Below, in pieces: positions 1-10,635 of a DNA stretch of 32,083 nt. Position 1 is the stretch's first letter. Every line of letters begins with the position of its first letter. Made by a program: the position numbers and the translations under genes. The notes under the pieces were generated by a model, which saw nothing but the letters and a program-made list of their open reading frames with translations, did not search any database and had not been told where the DNA came from. The stretch comes from Ectocarpus siliculosus. Taxonomy: Eukaryota; Sar; Phaeophyceae; Ectocarpales; Ectocarpaceae. The stretch lies in NCBI GenBank assembly GCA_000310025.1, contig FN648468.1, positions 19,514-51,596 of the forward strand, read 5' to 3'.

Positions 1-1185
1 GGGATAGAGGAAAACCCAAGAGCGTGCTGAAGCGGAACCTACATTGTTGTTCCTTCGTTGTGAAACCGTGCTTGAAAATTTGGTGTGTTATGGCCTGTAC
101 TTATGTGGCGAGGGGCGTCAGGGAGAAAGGGCAGGGTTGGGCAAGTGTCGACCGAAGGGGGCACGGTGCAGCACCTTGCAATGAAGGGCAAAGAGAGAGA
201 GAGAGAGAGCACTCTGCTCCAAAAGCGAAGCACGGGTGCGGCGAGACATGAGGTAGGAGTAATGGGTCGCGAGTCAGGGGCAGCGGAAGCCTGCTGCCTG
301 TGTGCGTGTACTTTGCCGCTCGCTCATGACTGGGTGGTTTTATCGCCATCATGGTCGACGCCCCTGCTTCTAAAACGGGGGGCGGCGAGCAATTGGAGCT
401 AATCTCTGTGGTGAAAAGCCTGCATCGCCAACCGGTCGCATAGATGAGAGCAGAGAAAGCGGCAACGCCAAACGAACCATGTACTTCGTATTGCAAGAAC
501 AGAAAGCATCAAGGCAACAACGAGTTTCCGAAGCCCATCAGGGCTTCATTCGGTTTCTGCTTCGGAATATGGTGTAGAACATAAACGGCTTTTCGAATAT
601 GACGCCACATGTTTCGTGTTGCTGCTTCCCAGTCGCCAAAAATCACCCCCCATGTTGGGCGTCTGTAAAATCTCTGATAAGTGTTACCACTCAAGACAAT
701 ATCTCCCCTCTTCGTCGTGTGATGCCGTGGCAGACAAGCCTCCAGCGCAGCATATTCAGCGCAAATGAATGATACTCCCCCGGAAACAACGATAAATTTA
801 GTGCGATCTAACAGCCCCCGACGTCCATGAAAAACAACACAAACGCGAGGCGGACGGCGCTTCGCCCCGTGCACTATTATAGTTGACACCACCTGCATTT
901 TCGACTAAATATGTACACAGAACGAGCTCTCAAGGCCACGAACAGAACCGTCATGACGAATATGAACACCACTTCACCTGAAACAGACCAAATATGTACA
1001 CGACAGGGCAACAGAAGGGCTGTTGTCCTGCGTTCACACACAAAAAAAGGATTTTCATCAGTGCGTCCCTCCTTCCCTTCATCGTCGCTCCGGCATAAAA
1101 CAACGGACACCTATTTACACACGCGACTGATGATCGAATGACTCAGGAAGAAACCACTGACGGCACCCTACACGCACACCCCCCT
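1..1185. other. Left flank, no recognised gene
   Basis: This stretch lies downstream of the stop codon of the PH-domain gene. It holds a short GA microsatellite (about 191-209) and one intact ORF on the minus strand (509-898), listed separately. I see no family motif, no splice-consistent exon set and no RNA gene in the remainder. Confidence 0.5.
509..898 (-). CDS. Hypothetical 129-residue ORF
   Basis: An ATG-to-TGA ORF with mixed composition, not built from repeats, unlike most long ORFs in the window. It contains segments such as KFIVVSGGVSFICAEYAALE and RPTWGVIFGDWEAATRNMW, with spaced aromatic residues and no obvious signal peptide or membrane helix. I recognise no family. It could be a small gene, an exon of a gene whose other exons I cannot see, a transposon remnant, or chance. 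It lies just 3' of the PH-domain gene on the same strand. No function is proposed. Confidence 0.25.
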   Translation of the reverse strand: MQVVSTIIVHGAKRRPPRVCVVFHGRRGLLDRTKFIVVSGGVSFICAEYAALEACLPRHHTTKRGDIVLSGNTYQRFYRRPTWGVIFGDWEAATRNMWRHIRKAVYVLHHIPKQKPNEALMGFGNSLLP

Positions 1186-2066
1186 TCACGGCGAGGGCGA
1201 AGAGCTCCACAGGATGTGGCCGTCTTCCGTGGCCATCACCGCGCTGCCGTCGCAGAGCTGAAGCGACGCCGCCTTGAGGGCCTTCCCGTGGGAGTCCCAC
1301 GGGAGGTGGACCCTCCACCCTCCCGCCACCCTGGGGCTTCGGCCCAGGGTGCACATCCACCCCCGGCCCACCCTCCACCTGCCGTTCTTCACGGCCAGGT
1401 GGACGGGGACGCCCATGTCTTCGCCACCGTTCGTGGCCCTGTCCCACCATACCTCCAGAGCACACCCTAGCCTCCAGTTGGCAGTACCTCCGACCGACCC
1501 CGTAACACGGTGGGCCCACAGCGGTTTGTGGTCAGTGGGGTAGGCAGGGATGTCGCCCTGCCGCAAAATCAGGTCCCCGACCTCCGTCACCTCCAGGTTG
1601 GCGGAATTTACGACCGGTGCCGTCGAGAGGAACTGGCCAGGGATGAGCGGGTAGTCATCGACAGAAATGCTGTCGCCACGGAAGGCGGGCGTGGGGGCGA
1701 ACGTGAACGGCCCGAGCTCCATGGAGAACTTGAACGAGTCACCCGGGTTGCCAGCCCGCGGCGTGTCCTGCAATAGTTGCGTGTCGCACGAGTGCATGTT
1801 GCAGAGTTGGATATGTGCATGGAACGGAATGCATGGTTGGTGTAGGTGCGTCGTGGAACGTAAGGCTACTATAGTTACCGTACGCTTCCGTGCCGTGGCA
1901 GGAGGAACTCTACCGTACCGTCGGCTACCGGCTAGAATACAGACACAGAAGCGAACGATGTCCTCAACAGTGAAGAGCGGCAACTGCAACGCCAACACCA
2001 ACGGCGACAATGACAGCATTGACAAGCCGCCGCCGCCCCCAAACACGTACACTGTGATAATTAAAT

Positions 2067-2101
<35 letters not shown>

Positions 2102-3613
2102 GTGCTTACCCCGGAAAATAAGGCCTCCTTCTGGGTGTCACGCGTTGTGACACCTTCTAGGACCGACATCCACATGTCCAAGGCTGCCGAGCTTCCCGCA
2201 TCGAGCTCCCACTGTGAAGGAAGTTATCGTTAGCAAAAACAGCAGTGCGAGACAAGGGCGTGTGAGTTGTACACCCGGTTGATGGGAAAAGGACCATCAA
2301 TGTCAGGACGAACAGCGGCCGTGACAGAGAGCAAACGGCTATAGATGTTTTTGGCAGCATGAGCTACTGTAGCTCTGGCGTGAATCATCTACGGCAAACA
2401 CGGTTGACAGCGTTAACCTTGCCCACGGATGCCTCTTGTAGGGACACAAACGGTGGTATGTACTTTCCAAGGAAAATCGACACGCCTTGTCCGGAAACGG
2501 AACAGTACTTGGTCGCAACTGGTAATGTTCGTCGTTGGCATCAAACGACGAGGGCGAGCATCAAACGACAAGAGCATCTCACGCTAGCTGCCTCGAGAGC
2601 ACGCGAGAGAGCGCAGCATCCTGCACCCACTTTGTCAGAAACACCGCGACCATTTACCGAATGCAAACAAGATTGGTGTCCGAGACTTAACGAGGTGTAC
2701 CGCATGGAAAACTCCCTGTACTCACCGCTTTGTTCTTCAGGCCTCTAGGAGTTCCTGTCGAAACACGGAACACGAAGCGTCCGTCCTTCCTGGGCCTCCC
2801 GTGCTTACCCTCGACCCGCGCCACCTCGGTTGAACTATCCAAGGGCATGTCCTAAGAGTTGGCAGGTGGCACGTCAAACGAGAATAACACGCAGAGAGGG
2901 TTATGAAAAACGACAGGGAAAAATAGGACGAGAGAGGTGCGATACTTGACTGCTGCGCAAGCCATGGGAGTGACTTTTCGCACAGCATTCCACACTTATG
3001 TGTGTGCTCTTGACTGCCCAGACAGGCTTTCCGGACACATGGCCTGTGTTCCCATGGAGTTTGTTGAGAGGGAGGGAGGGACAGTTTGGTGAGCATCAAA
3101 CTCAAATCGCGCTTTGATTCTACCTCACGTGTCTCTACTGCATGAACGCCTGATGCGAGCTCCATGAGGGCAATAAAAGGATTCGTTTGGTTTCAACCTC
3201 AATTGAGTTTGTTGGGTGCAACACATGGGGGGAAGCAAACCAAGGGCGGTGGTATGTAGCAAGGTACGTACCTGGCAAGACTTCTCCTGTCCTGCACGCG
3301 TCATCTTGCACAGCTTCAGGACGAACCCGTCCACGAGGGATAGCTGGCGCGGCCTCCACCATCGGACGAAGGTCTTGAGGTTCACAGTCCCCTGGCGAAT
3401 CTGTACGACGAGGGTTTGGAGGAGGATCATTAACACGCTTTTCGGCGGGTCTGTGGAGGTGGGGAAACTTATCCGTCCTGAACAGAGCGGTGCAACGCCC
3501 CCGCAGCGCGCGTGTGTGTGGTGGGTGGGTGGGTGAGTGAGTGGATGTTGGAATCCTGACTTTGAGGCTACCTCATCTGTCACCGCCGCGTCTATGAAGC
3601 ACAAATCTTCCAT
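1186..3613 (-). CDS. PH-domain-like protein, 5' end uncertain
   Basis: Minus-strand gene with four exons that join in phase 0: 3272-3613 (start tentative), 2726-2851, 2110-2211 and 1186-1767, the last ending in a stop. All junctions are GT-AG, with donors such as CAG|GTACGT and GCG|GTGAGT. If the ATG at 3613 is used the product is 383 residues. Residues about 72-180 read like a pleckstrin-homology domain: the first-strand pattern FVRWWRPRQLSLVDGFVLKL, then DMPLDSSTEV, GRFVFRVSTG, and the C-terminal helix with its Trp in WELDAGSS...LDMWMSVLEG. PH domains bind phosphoinositides or proteins at membranes; that role is inferred. The last 193 residues form an unfamiliar globular region rich in Trp, Gly and Pro. 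The 5' exon may instead begin at an acceptor at 3450/3451 (phase 1), which would need an unidentified upstream exon. The 5' part overlaps an ankyrin-like frame on the plus strand. Confidence 0.6.
2068..2101 (+). repeat. CAA microsatellite in PH-gene intron
   Basis: About eleven CAA units lie in the intron between the last two exons of the PH-domain gene, close to the donor of the exon at 2110-2211. On the gene's own strand it reads TTG/GTT. Confidence 0.9.
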
Positions 3614-3765
3614 CGTGTCGACATGTTGGACATCCAGATTGCAAGTTGTCTCTACCGCACAGTTGAAAAATGCCTCAAGCTCAAGTTCACCAAGCCCGCT
3701 ACTGACCCACTGGGCCGCAACACCATGCAACTAGCTGTAGAGAATGATTTGCCATATTCAGAGAG
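3567..3765 (+). pseudogene. Ankyrin-like exon or gene fragment
   Basis: On the plus strand, opposite the 5' region of the PH gene, an open frame of about 66 codons runs from a possible acceptor (TTTGAG|GC) to a possible donor (GAGAG|GTATCC). It contains ATDPLGRNTMQLAVENDL, which matches the ankyrin-repeat start (D.xGRxxLxLAVEN) and most resembles the ankyrin repeats before the channel domain of TRPC proteins. About 33 residues earlier lies EAQIFHRVDMLDIQIASCLY, a plausible preceding helix pair. I found no neighbouring exon on this strand with a second ankyrin repeat or a channel domain, so a stranded fragment or pseudo-exon is more likely than a gene. The antisense frame used by the PH model is also open, so one of the two readings is probably a shadow. 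Confidence 0.35.
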
Positions 3766-3777
3766 GTATCCAAGTTT

Positions 3778-3850
3778 CTACAGTTTGTTCCTCACCGCTT
3801 CGGTGTTGGATGTTTCGTCGCCGGCGGTGAAGTCTTCCGGGCCTGGGTCA

Positions 3851-3892
<42 letters not shown>

Positions 3893-4373
3893 TTGTTGTC
3901 GTTGCCGTTGTTGAAGTTATTGTCGTTGTCGTTGTCGTTGTCGTTGCCGTCGTCGTCGTCGTCGTCCTTGCTGCTGTTGCCACTGCCGCCGCTGCTGCTG
4001 CTGCTGCTGTCGTCGTCATCGTCGCTGCTGCTGTTGTTGCTGATCGCTGTGCCGTCGTCGTCGTTTTTGTTGTTGTTGTCGTTGTTAACGTCATCCTTGC
4101 TGCTGCTGTCGTCGTCATCGTCGCTGCTGCTGCTGCTGTTGCTGATCGCTGTGTCGTCGGTGTTGTTGTTGTTGTTGTTGTTGTTGTTGCCGTCGTTGTT
4201 AACGTCATCCTTGCTGCTGATGTCGTCGTCATCGTCGCTGCTGCTACTGTCGTTGCTGATCGCTGTGCCGTCGTTGTAGTCGTCGTCGTCGTCGTCGTTG
4301 TTAACGTCATCCTTGCTGCTGCTGTCGACGTCGTCGTCGCTGCTGCTACTATCGTTGCTGATCGCTGTGCCGT

Positions 4374-4407
<34 letters not shown>

Positions 4408-7400
4408 AACGTCATCCTTGCTGCTGCTGTCGACGTCGTCGTCGCTGCTGCTACTGCCGTTGCTGATCGCTGTGTCGTCGTCGTTGTTGTCGCTGCTGCT
4501 GCTGCTGCTGCTGCTGTCGTCGTCATCGCTGAGGTCGGCGGTGCCGGTGGCCATGCCGGCGACGTCACTGGGTGCATCGTTTAACGCTTCCTTTCCTTCT
4601 GCTAGCAAGGACGGGGGTACCCGAGTCGGGAATCGACGGGTCGTGCGGAGAGAATGTTGGCATATCAATCGACATCAACCAATTTCCTCGGAATATAGAG
4701 GTGCCACGAAAAAAAACGCAAACTCAGCGTCCCTGGGAACAACGGAACATTTCCGGGTGAGGCATGCGGTCGGTTGTTGGCTTTGCCCCCACGCTGAGAC
4801 CTTGTACTGTTCAAACAACAATCTATATCACGCCATCACGACAAGAACAATATCGAGGCGAAACAAGGCGCATAAGGGGGCGATGAGCTAACGAAGAAAA
4901 TCGGTTTTCCGAATCAGGCCATCTTGGTTCACGTGCTAATTTAACATGTCGGTATTGTTCGCTTTCCATTGTAACTTTTTTCCGACAACAATTGTCCTGG
5001 TGGTGCTTGAACATAAAAACCGGCACGTTGAGAAGAAAAAGATGGAGCGAATAACCTCACAACGTTGCGAGGAACAAATACAAAGAGCTTGCCCGTAGGC
5101 GGGAAACTTAGAACCCACGTCCCAATCGCTGGACTTCTCCAAACTTAGTAGGTTTCAGACAAGCAACGTCCAAAGCACACGTACATTAAAGGCAAGAAGG
5201 ATTAAAGCACGTCCACGCCGAAACCTCAGTGCAGCGTGTCGGGGGGTGAGATCGAGAAAAACACGTGCGGTCAAGGAGCGAGCGTTTTTTTGCTGCAGGA
5301 AACATCGGCCGTGTTTTGTGTTGGCCTCGAGATCTACAACGCCCTTAGCAAAGACTGACGCATTTGTACACGAGGGTAGACGAGGGGCTTTACCCTAGGG
5401 CGGTGAATGTGCAGTTGCCAACCGACAACACATGCAGTTCAAGGAAGAAGAGGAAAGGGACAAGAACAGCACCATGTGATGTTATGCATACCTTCCCCGT
5501 GCTCTACGCACTATGCTGGCAGCTTTGTACAGACCGACCTTTGCCCACGCATACACACCCAACAGACAGTGAATCAACTACAGTACAACTCCGGCATCTC
5601 TCATCTTACCGGTAGTTGGGGAGGTTGTGGCGGTATCGGTGGTGGTAGGTGAGTTGCCCAAGGCGATGCCGTCGGCGTTCTCGTCGTCTCCCCTGGGGAC
5701 TATCTTGTACGCGTCAAACGCGGCATGTCCTCCGCACGTTTGTGAAGCGTCGCCGGTGCACGGGGAATTGCACACGCCATTACCCCTGCCGCCGAGGAAA
5801 CCGGCAGAGTCTGCTTCCGACAAGCAGGTGAACAGGTCGCCTCTGCTGACCGCGAAGACATCGTGCCCCCCACCGGCGCAGATACCAGCACACTCCTGAG
5901 AGAGATGGGGGAACGGGGAGCAGGGCCAGTCAGCGAAGACAACAGAGGCGTAATGTGTGAAAAAACAGCAGGGTCAAGTGTAAGTAAAACTCTTTGATCG
6001 CGCGGAAAAACGTCACGATATCAACCCACGACCAACAGCTTGCAATTCTAGAAACAGCTTGATTCCTCGCGAGCACTGCACGGCGTGTCTAGGTGGAACC
6101 CAGCATGCAGCGCAGTCGGGGATCGGTCGGTGAGTTGACGAGTCCACCAGCTTACCTGGGGGGTCATGTCGGCCTTGCTGTTCACCCGCACGAGTGTCGA
6201 AGCTCTGGGGTTGTCGGTGATCCGGTTGCGAAGGAACACCTCCATCCGGCTCAACGTGAAGCAGCCAACGTGCTCAGGGGCGGCAGTAATGGCCATGGGC
6301 GAGCCGGCCCCGTTATCCTTGTTCGGTTGTAGAGCGATGGGCTTCGACGACGAAGGAGCCAAAACACCGATTGGGTCGCCTTTCTCGTCGGTGGCGTCGT
6401 CGTTGTTCATGTCGGGCAGCTGGTGAACGGGAAGAGCGTCGTTGTTGCCGGTGGTGGAGGTTGAGGTTGAGGTCGAGGAGGAGGTGGTGGTGGTGGTGGT
6501 AAAGCTTAACGCTCAACGTTAAACGTTCCTCGGCATTTATCTGTTCTTCACAACATCATTTCTCTGCAATATGTAAACAAGTCGTCAAATTACCGACAAT
6601 GACTTTCCCCGCCGCTTCTCCCATTTCGTGTACATTCCGCTTCGACAACTTCAAAAATACGCTGGTGGGGCGAAGTTACAAAAAACACATTTTATAGCCT
6701 CTAATGCTCTAACATCTCAAAAGACATGTCAGTACGGGGAGGTTACCCCACGTTTCTACCACAACAATAATCAGCAATCAAAAGCAAACTTTCCTTTGTG
6801 TGCACTCAGATAATTTCCTTGACCTCCACCTCCACCTTGACCTGCACCACCGGCAACAACGACGCTCTTCCCGTTCAGCCGTTGCCAGACACGGACAACG
6901 ACGCCGCCACCGACGAAAAAAGACGACCTCAGTCGGTGTTCTGACTCCTTCCTCGAAGCCAGTCATTCTGGAAGAATTGGACATGACGGACAAGACTTCG
7001 TCCGTCGTGTCAAATTCTTCCAAAAAGACGGGCTCCGGGGTAGGAATGACAGGGTCGGCCGAGTCTTCCTTTTCATTCGTGGTGTGGTCGTTGTCAATGC
7101 CGGGCAGCCACGGAACGGGAAGAGCGTCGTTGATGCCGGTGGTGCAGGTCAAAGCGGAGGGGGAGGTCAAGGAGCCCCAGCAGTCGGTACCGGGAGGGGC
7201 TCTCACCTCGTCGATCGTGTTGGCCTTGCCCGGTGCATCTCGCTCAACAACAGTCCTCATGGCAGCGAGCATGGGGTCCGATGTGTTGCCAGTGTCACCA
7301 ACGGAGGTAGCGGTAGTGGTGGTGCTGGCGGCGGACGTGGCGATGCTGTCGGTTGAGGCAGCGGTGGCAGCTCTTGCGTCTTCGTCGAAGCTTCTGTCGC

Positions 7401-9715
7401 CATCGTTGTCCCGGGGCAGGACGGAAGGCTCGATCTCGACGACCGGTGCAATGCTGCCCTGGAGCGCTTCAGAAGGGGCCTGCCCATACGTGCAGCGTGC
7501 GCAGCGTGACGTACGCAAGAAAAGAAATGTGAAGACCCCAATTTACGTTGTGGATGGCCGAAAGGAGCGTCGTTTCCCAGATTGGCAATGAATTGTGTTA
7601 TCATCGCACTGCAGCAAAAGGCAACACATCCGAAGTACCCTTCTCGCATTCTAGCCGGATCTCGTGGACACGTTTAAATGCACACGCGAGTTCCGTAGAA
7701 CAGAAGTACGTACACTTGAGCGCTCTCGGGGGATGAAGGAAAGGCACTGTCGGGTTGAAGTGTTGGGTTGGTGGGATGTTCTACTCAACGGCTGCTACCG
7801 GCAAACCTCTGCACTACGTGACAGAGTGTGGATGAGAGAAAATTGAGGACCACTACAATAATATAGGGTGCGTCTTCGATATAGGCAAGGACATATCTGC
7901 TGTCTGGTGTACATACAGCATCATCGCAAATCCTGGGACTGGAGATTTCTTCCCCAAGAATTCGGCATACTACAGCAGCAGCAGGAGTCTATGCATGCAT
8001 CAATTCATGTACCATTTACTCTACTGGACAAAGTATGGACCGTCCCATGGACTGTGCCATGAGACGCGAAAGGATACATGTACAGAGGCTGAGGGCAAAC
8101 TCCTCTTCCGTTCACAGCAGATTGTCGACTCTGCAAATCACAATACATTTGAGTTGCCATATTCAGGAGACCTTGGGAGCGTACAGCAGCCATGATACGT
8201 GTAGAGCATGACAATAGCCTTTCTGCCCAAAGTGAGGGGAGATGTGTGATGCCGCTGCCTCATTTGTGTTTTTCGAAATCGTTATCGCACAAGTACCGGG
8301 AAAGGAGGTACATATGATACTGCCAAACATTAGGTGCAGGAAATGTTGGGCGTGCAGACACCAAACTTGTTGTACTGCTACGCATGGTCGCCGCATGGAG
8401 GGCCGAATAGCTCAGCATCATCAGAGAAGGAAAGGAGGGAAGTACTGCTTGAAGTGCGGGGGGGGTGTTGCTCAGTACGCCAGAGCCGGACTGCTGGTGT
8501 ACACATGCTCACTCAGCGGCCGAGTGCTGGTATTGTACTGCTGTTGTTCATGGTGCATGGGTTCACCCGTTCACCCCCAGGTTTTCGTATCTAAATAGCA
8601 AAAAAAACTTGCATCAACGGACATACATGCGTTGATGGTACATGGGTTGGTTCGGTGGCTCTTCTTCCTCTCAAGCGGGTTGACAAGGGCGCAGCGCGAG
8701 CTATCCTCCAGAGGGCTACATAGTTGGCTCAACAACAGTCACTACGCCGGGAGCGGCGCGAGCGGTTGGCGATGTCGAAGTCGAAGCAGAGTCGTCCGAT
8801 CCGCATCGCCTCCGCCCGAAAAAAAGAGGAAAACAATTTGAAACAACAGCAAAGTAGACCAAACCGCCGATGAGCCCAGACGAAACTCCACTCTTGCTGC
8901 GAGAGGCTATCGGCTGCACCTGCCATCACGACTCCAGATCTGCAGATGTAATGCGATTGCGACATGGCGCGAACCCGACTAGTAGGGGACCAGGAGCTGA
9001 TCTCACTCACTTCGATTGGGGTTGGGCCCTGCTCTATACACTGTAGCTCGGCGCCAGCAGAAGAGTGTGGAGTGTGGGAAGCGAGCGGGTTCATCCGAAA
9101 GTCACATCTCGGGACGCTTCAAATCTCCCATCGTGTCACAGCAATCTACGAAAATGCGGGGCAATTGTACCGTACGGCAGTCCTGCTGACGACGCCACCA
9201 GTACATCCTGTGGCTACAGCTGTGGTGGACTCTGTCGTACCTGCCTGCCAAACTACAGCAGTAGCACAGCAGCAATGCCGTTGCACTTGAACTACTGAAG
9301 TAAAGTCTACATATGCCCACAGCCAGTTGTCTACCACCACCCCGGTAACACAGCCGCAGGAGAAGACTCGGAGGAATTTTCTGGGTGAAGTTTATAGCAG
9401 TAGAGCGGACTGCATCTACCTGCAGAGAACCCGATCATGTTGGTGGGTATCAAGGTCTACGCTGCTGTGTGCCAGGCGGATGCACAGTACACAAGGCACC
9501 AGCAACAGCGGAGGTTTGACTGTCAAGGGCTTGAGAAGGAGTGTCCTCCAAAATCAATATCTCACCTTGCCGTGGAAGGCGGCCTTGTTGTCGTCGTCGT
9601 CGTTGTAGTTGGTGTTGTTGTTGTTGTTGTCGTCACTGCTGCGGGCAGAGCCCAACAGGAGGATGAGTCCCACAAGCAGAAAGAACAGCGTCTTCATGGT
9701 TCCCGCGAGATTCAT
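3778..9715 (-). CDS. Secreted WSC-domain protein, acidic repeat tail
   Basis: Five exons on the minus strand: 9566-9715, 7207-7479, 6156-6419, 5610-5895 and 3778-4598. All are GT-AG, and the phases agree (0, 0, 0, 1), giving 597 residues. Exon 1 starts MNLAGTMKTLFFLLVGLILL, a clear signal peptide with likely cleavage near residue 24, followed by Asn/Asp runs. Exon 2 is a Thr/Ala/Asp-rich linker. Exons 3-4 encode one WSC domain at about residues 191-294: HVGCF at the start, ECAGICAGGG, then CNSPCTGDASQTCGG and FDAYKI at the end. WSC domains bind cell-wall carbohydrates or act as wall sensors; no transmembrane segment is visible here, so wall or extracellular secretion is inferred. Exon 5 is almost wholly Asp/Ser/Asn repeats. 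A donor-like GCG|GTGAGG eight codons before the stop leaves open splicing into further exons. The exon 3 start (CAG at 6420-6422) was chosen for phase and its pyrimidine tract. Confidence 0.7.
3796..4560 (-). repeat. Minisatellite encoding Asp/Ser/Asn repeats
   Basis: The last exon of the WSC gene carries four to five imperfect units of roughly 100-115 bp. Each unit encodes a DGTAISN core, then SSSSDDDVDSSSKDDVNN, then a variable Asn or Asp run. The DNA core GTTAACGTCATCCTTGCTGC recurs near 4084, 4197, 4300 and 4407. Toward the 3' end the array degrades to simple Gly-Asn codon repeats (about 3855-3890). The Asp/Ser/Asn frame is the one that joins the WSC exon in phase; the Thr/Ala frame is also open but does not. 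Confidence 0.85.
6313..6480 (-). repeat. Exon-3 module, copy A (in use)
   Basis: The segment covering the start of WSC exon 3 and the intron end before it (core ACCGGCAACAACGACGCTCT) has two relatives close by, at about 6820-6990 (inverted) and 7010-7185 (same orientation). This copy has the usable acceptor TTCACCAG at the exon start. Confidence 0.7.
6815..7190. repeat. Inverted pair of exon-3-like copies
   Basis: In the second intron of the WSC gene, two divergent copies of the exon-3 module face each other, forming an imperfect palindrome centred near 7000. Left arm, plus strand: CACCACCGGCAACAACGACG from about 6846. Right arm, read on the minus strand: CACCACCGGCATCAACGACG ending near 7145. 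The arms also share GGAAGAATT.GACA.GACGGAC near the centre. On its own strand the left copy reads NNDALPVQPLPDTDNDAATD, like the exon-3 region NNDALPVHQLPDMNNDDATD, but it soon meets a stop. The right copy, on the gene's strand, stays open (INDALPVPWLPGIDNDHTTN) but lacks the AG acceptor used by copy A. They look like decayed exon duplicates. Confidence 0.7.
7480..9565 (-). other. First intron of the WSC gene
   Basis: A 2.1 kb intron bounded by a GTGAGA donor after AAFHGK and the acceptor GGGCAG before APSEAL. I see no recognisable gene inside. Short TACTGCTGT-type motifs occur near 8535. The phase agreement of its flanking exons does not exclude an additional small exon within it. Confidence 0.5.
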
Positions 9716-10550
9716 GCTTAAGAAACGGAGACGCGAGAACGAACCGAGATTTCCGGGGAGTAATCATCACCACTACTGATAGTAGACCTGGTTGTATCTT
9801 CTTCACCGGCAGTTTGGGCGGTTGCACTACATAGTGTACTGCTGTACAAAAAATACACTGCTGTCGAATGCAGGTATCTCATCAACGGCAAACCGCACCA
9901 CCTCAAGAAGAAGCAAACTCAGGAGAGTACGGTCAACGAACGTGAGAGGGAGCTCGGAGATGGATATCTTTAGGTAGAACAGCCGTCCTATGAAAGACCT
10001 CCGCCAATATATCTTCGCCCGCCGATCTATGCTACACATGTAGTTTAAACACAGGGGCGCCCCGGTACGGTCGTACGATTATGTTCGGGCGGAGATCGTC
10101 TTCAAATATTATTGAGATCGCGTTTGCTCTCGTGTGTGTTTGTGAGTGCCCCGGTCATCGCAAGAAATCATGCACGCAATGCACAGCAGTACAGTAGAAC
10201 AATGATAATGTCATCGCGTGCAACATGGCGAATTGCACACCACGGGGCCTACACTTCTGGGCACACGGGCAAAAAGGCAAAGATCGAATACGTTTCACGA
10301 TTTTCCAGACAACGGATTTCTGAGCGCTTGGCAGGGGACAGGTCCAACCCATCATAGGATCTCGTGCAGTCAAACACCGATTAGTAAAGAGCGGCCGGCA
10401 AACAACCGAGGGGACAAAGAGGTGCCCAGGGCAGGAAAAACGGAATGAAGTTGACGATGAAGCTGGTGGCACGCATAGGGGGTTGTGGCGGGAGAAACGT
10501 CACACACACTGTCGTTCGCAATGAGGGGTGGCGGGTTGGATCGGGTCTCC

Positions 10551-10635
10551 AAATTACATGAGACTCGATTTGGCCCGATACCTAGAGAGGTCTGTCTCTA
10601 AACTACATAAGATTCGATTTGGCCCGATGCCTACA
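10551..10635. repeat. Direct repeat, 36 bp x2
   Basis: Two copies of a 36-bp unit, at 10551-10586 and 10600-10635, share CGATTTGGCCCGAT and flanking TACAT(G/A)AGA sequence with a few mismatches. They sit at the 3' edge of the possible small ORF. Confidence 0.8.

Noticed and set aside
3623-4279. Plus-strand Leu/Ser-rich ORF
   Set aside because: Its second half is the antisense of the Asp/Ser/Asn minisatellite. Only the first part, the ankyrin-like segment, was kept.
3792-4577. Minus-strand Thr/Ala frame of the minisatellite
   Set aside because: The frame does not agree in phase with the preceding WSC exon, whereas the Asp/Ser/Asn frame does.
6778-7206. Continuation of WSC exon 2 into the duplicated module
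   Set aside because: A strong donor (GAG|GTGAGA) at 7206 in phase 0, with a phase-0 acceptor at exon 3, makes this intron. The extended frame reads antisense through the inverted copy.
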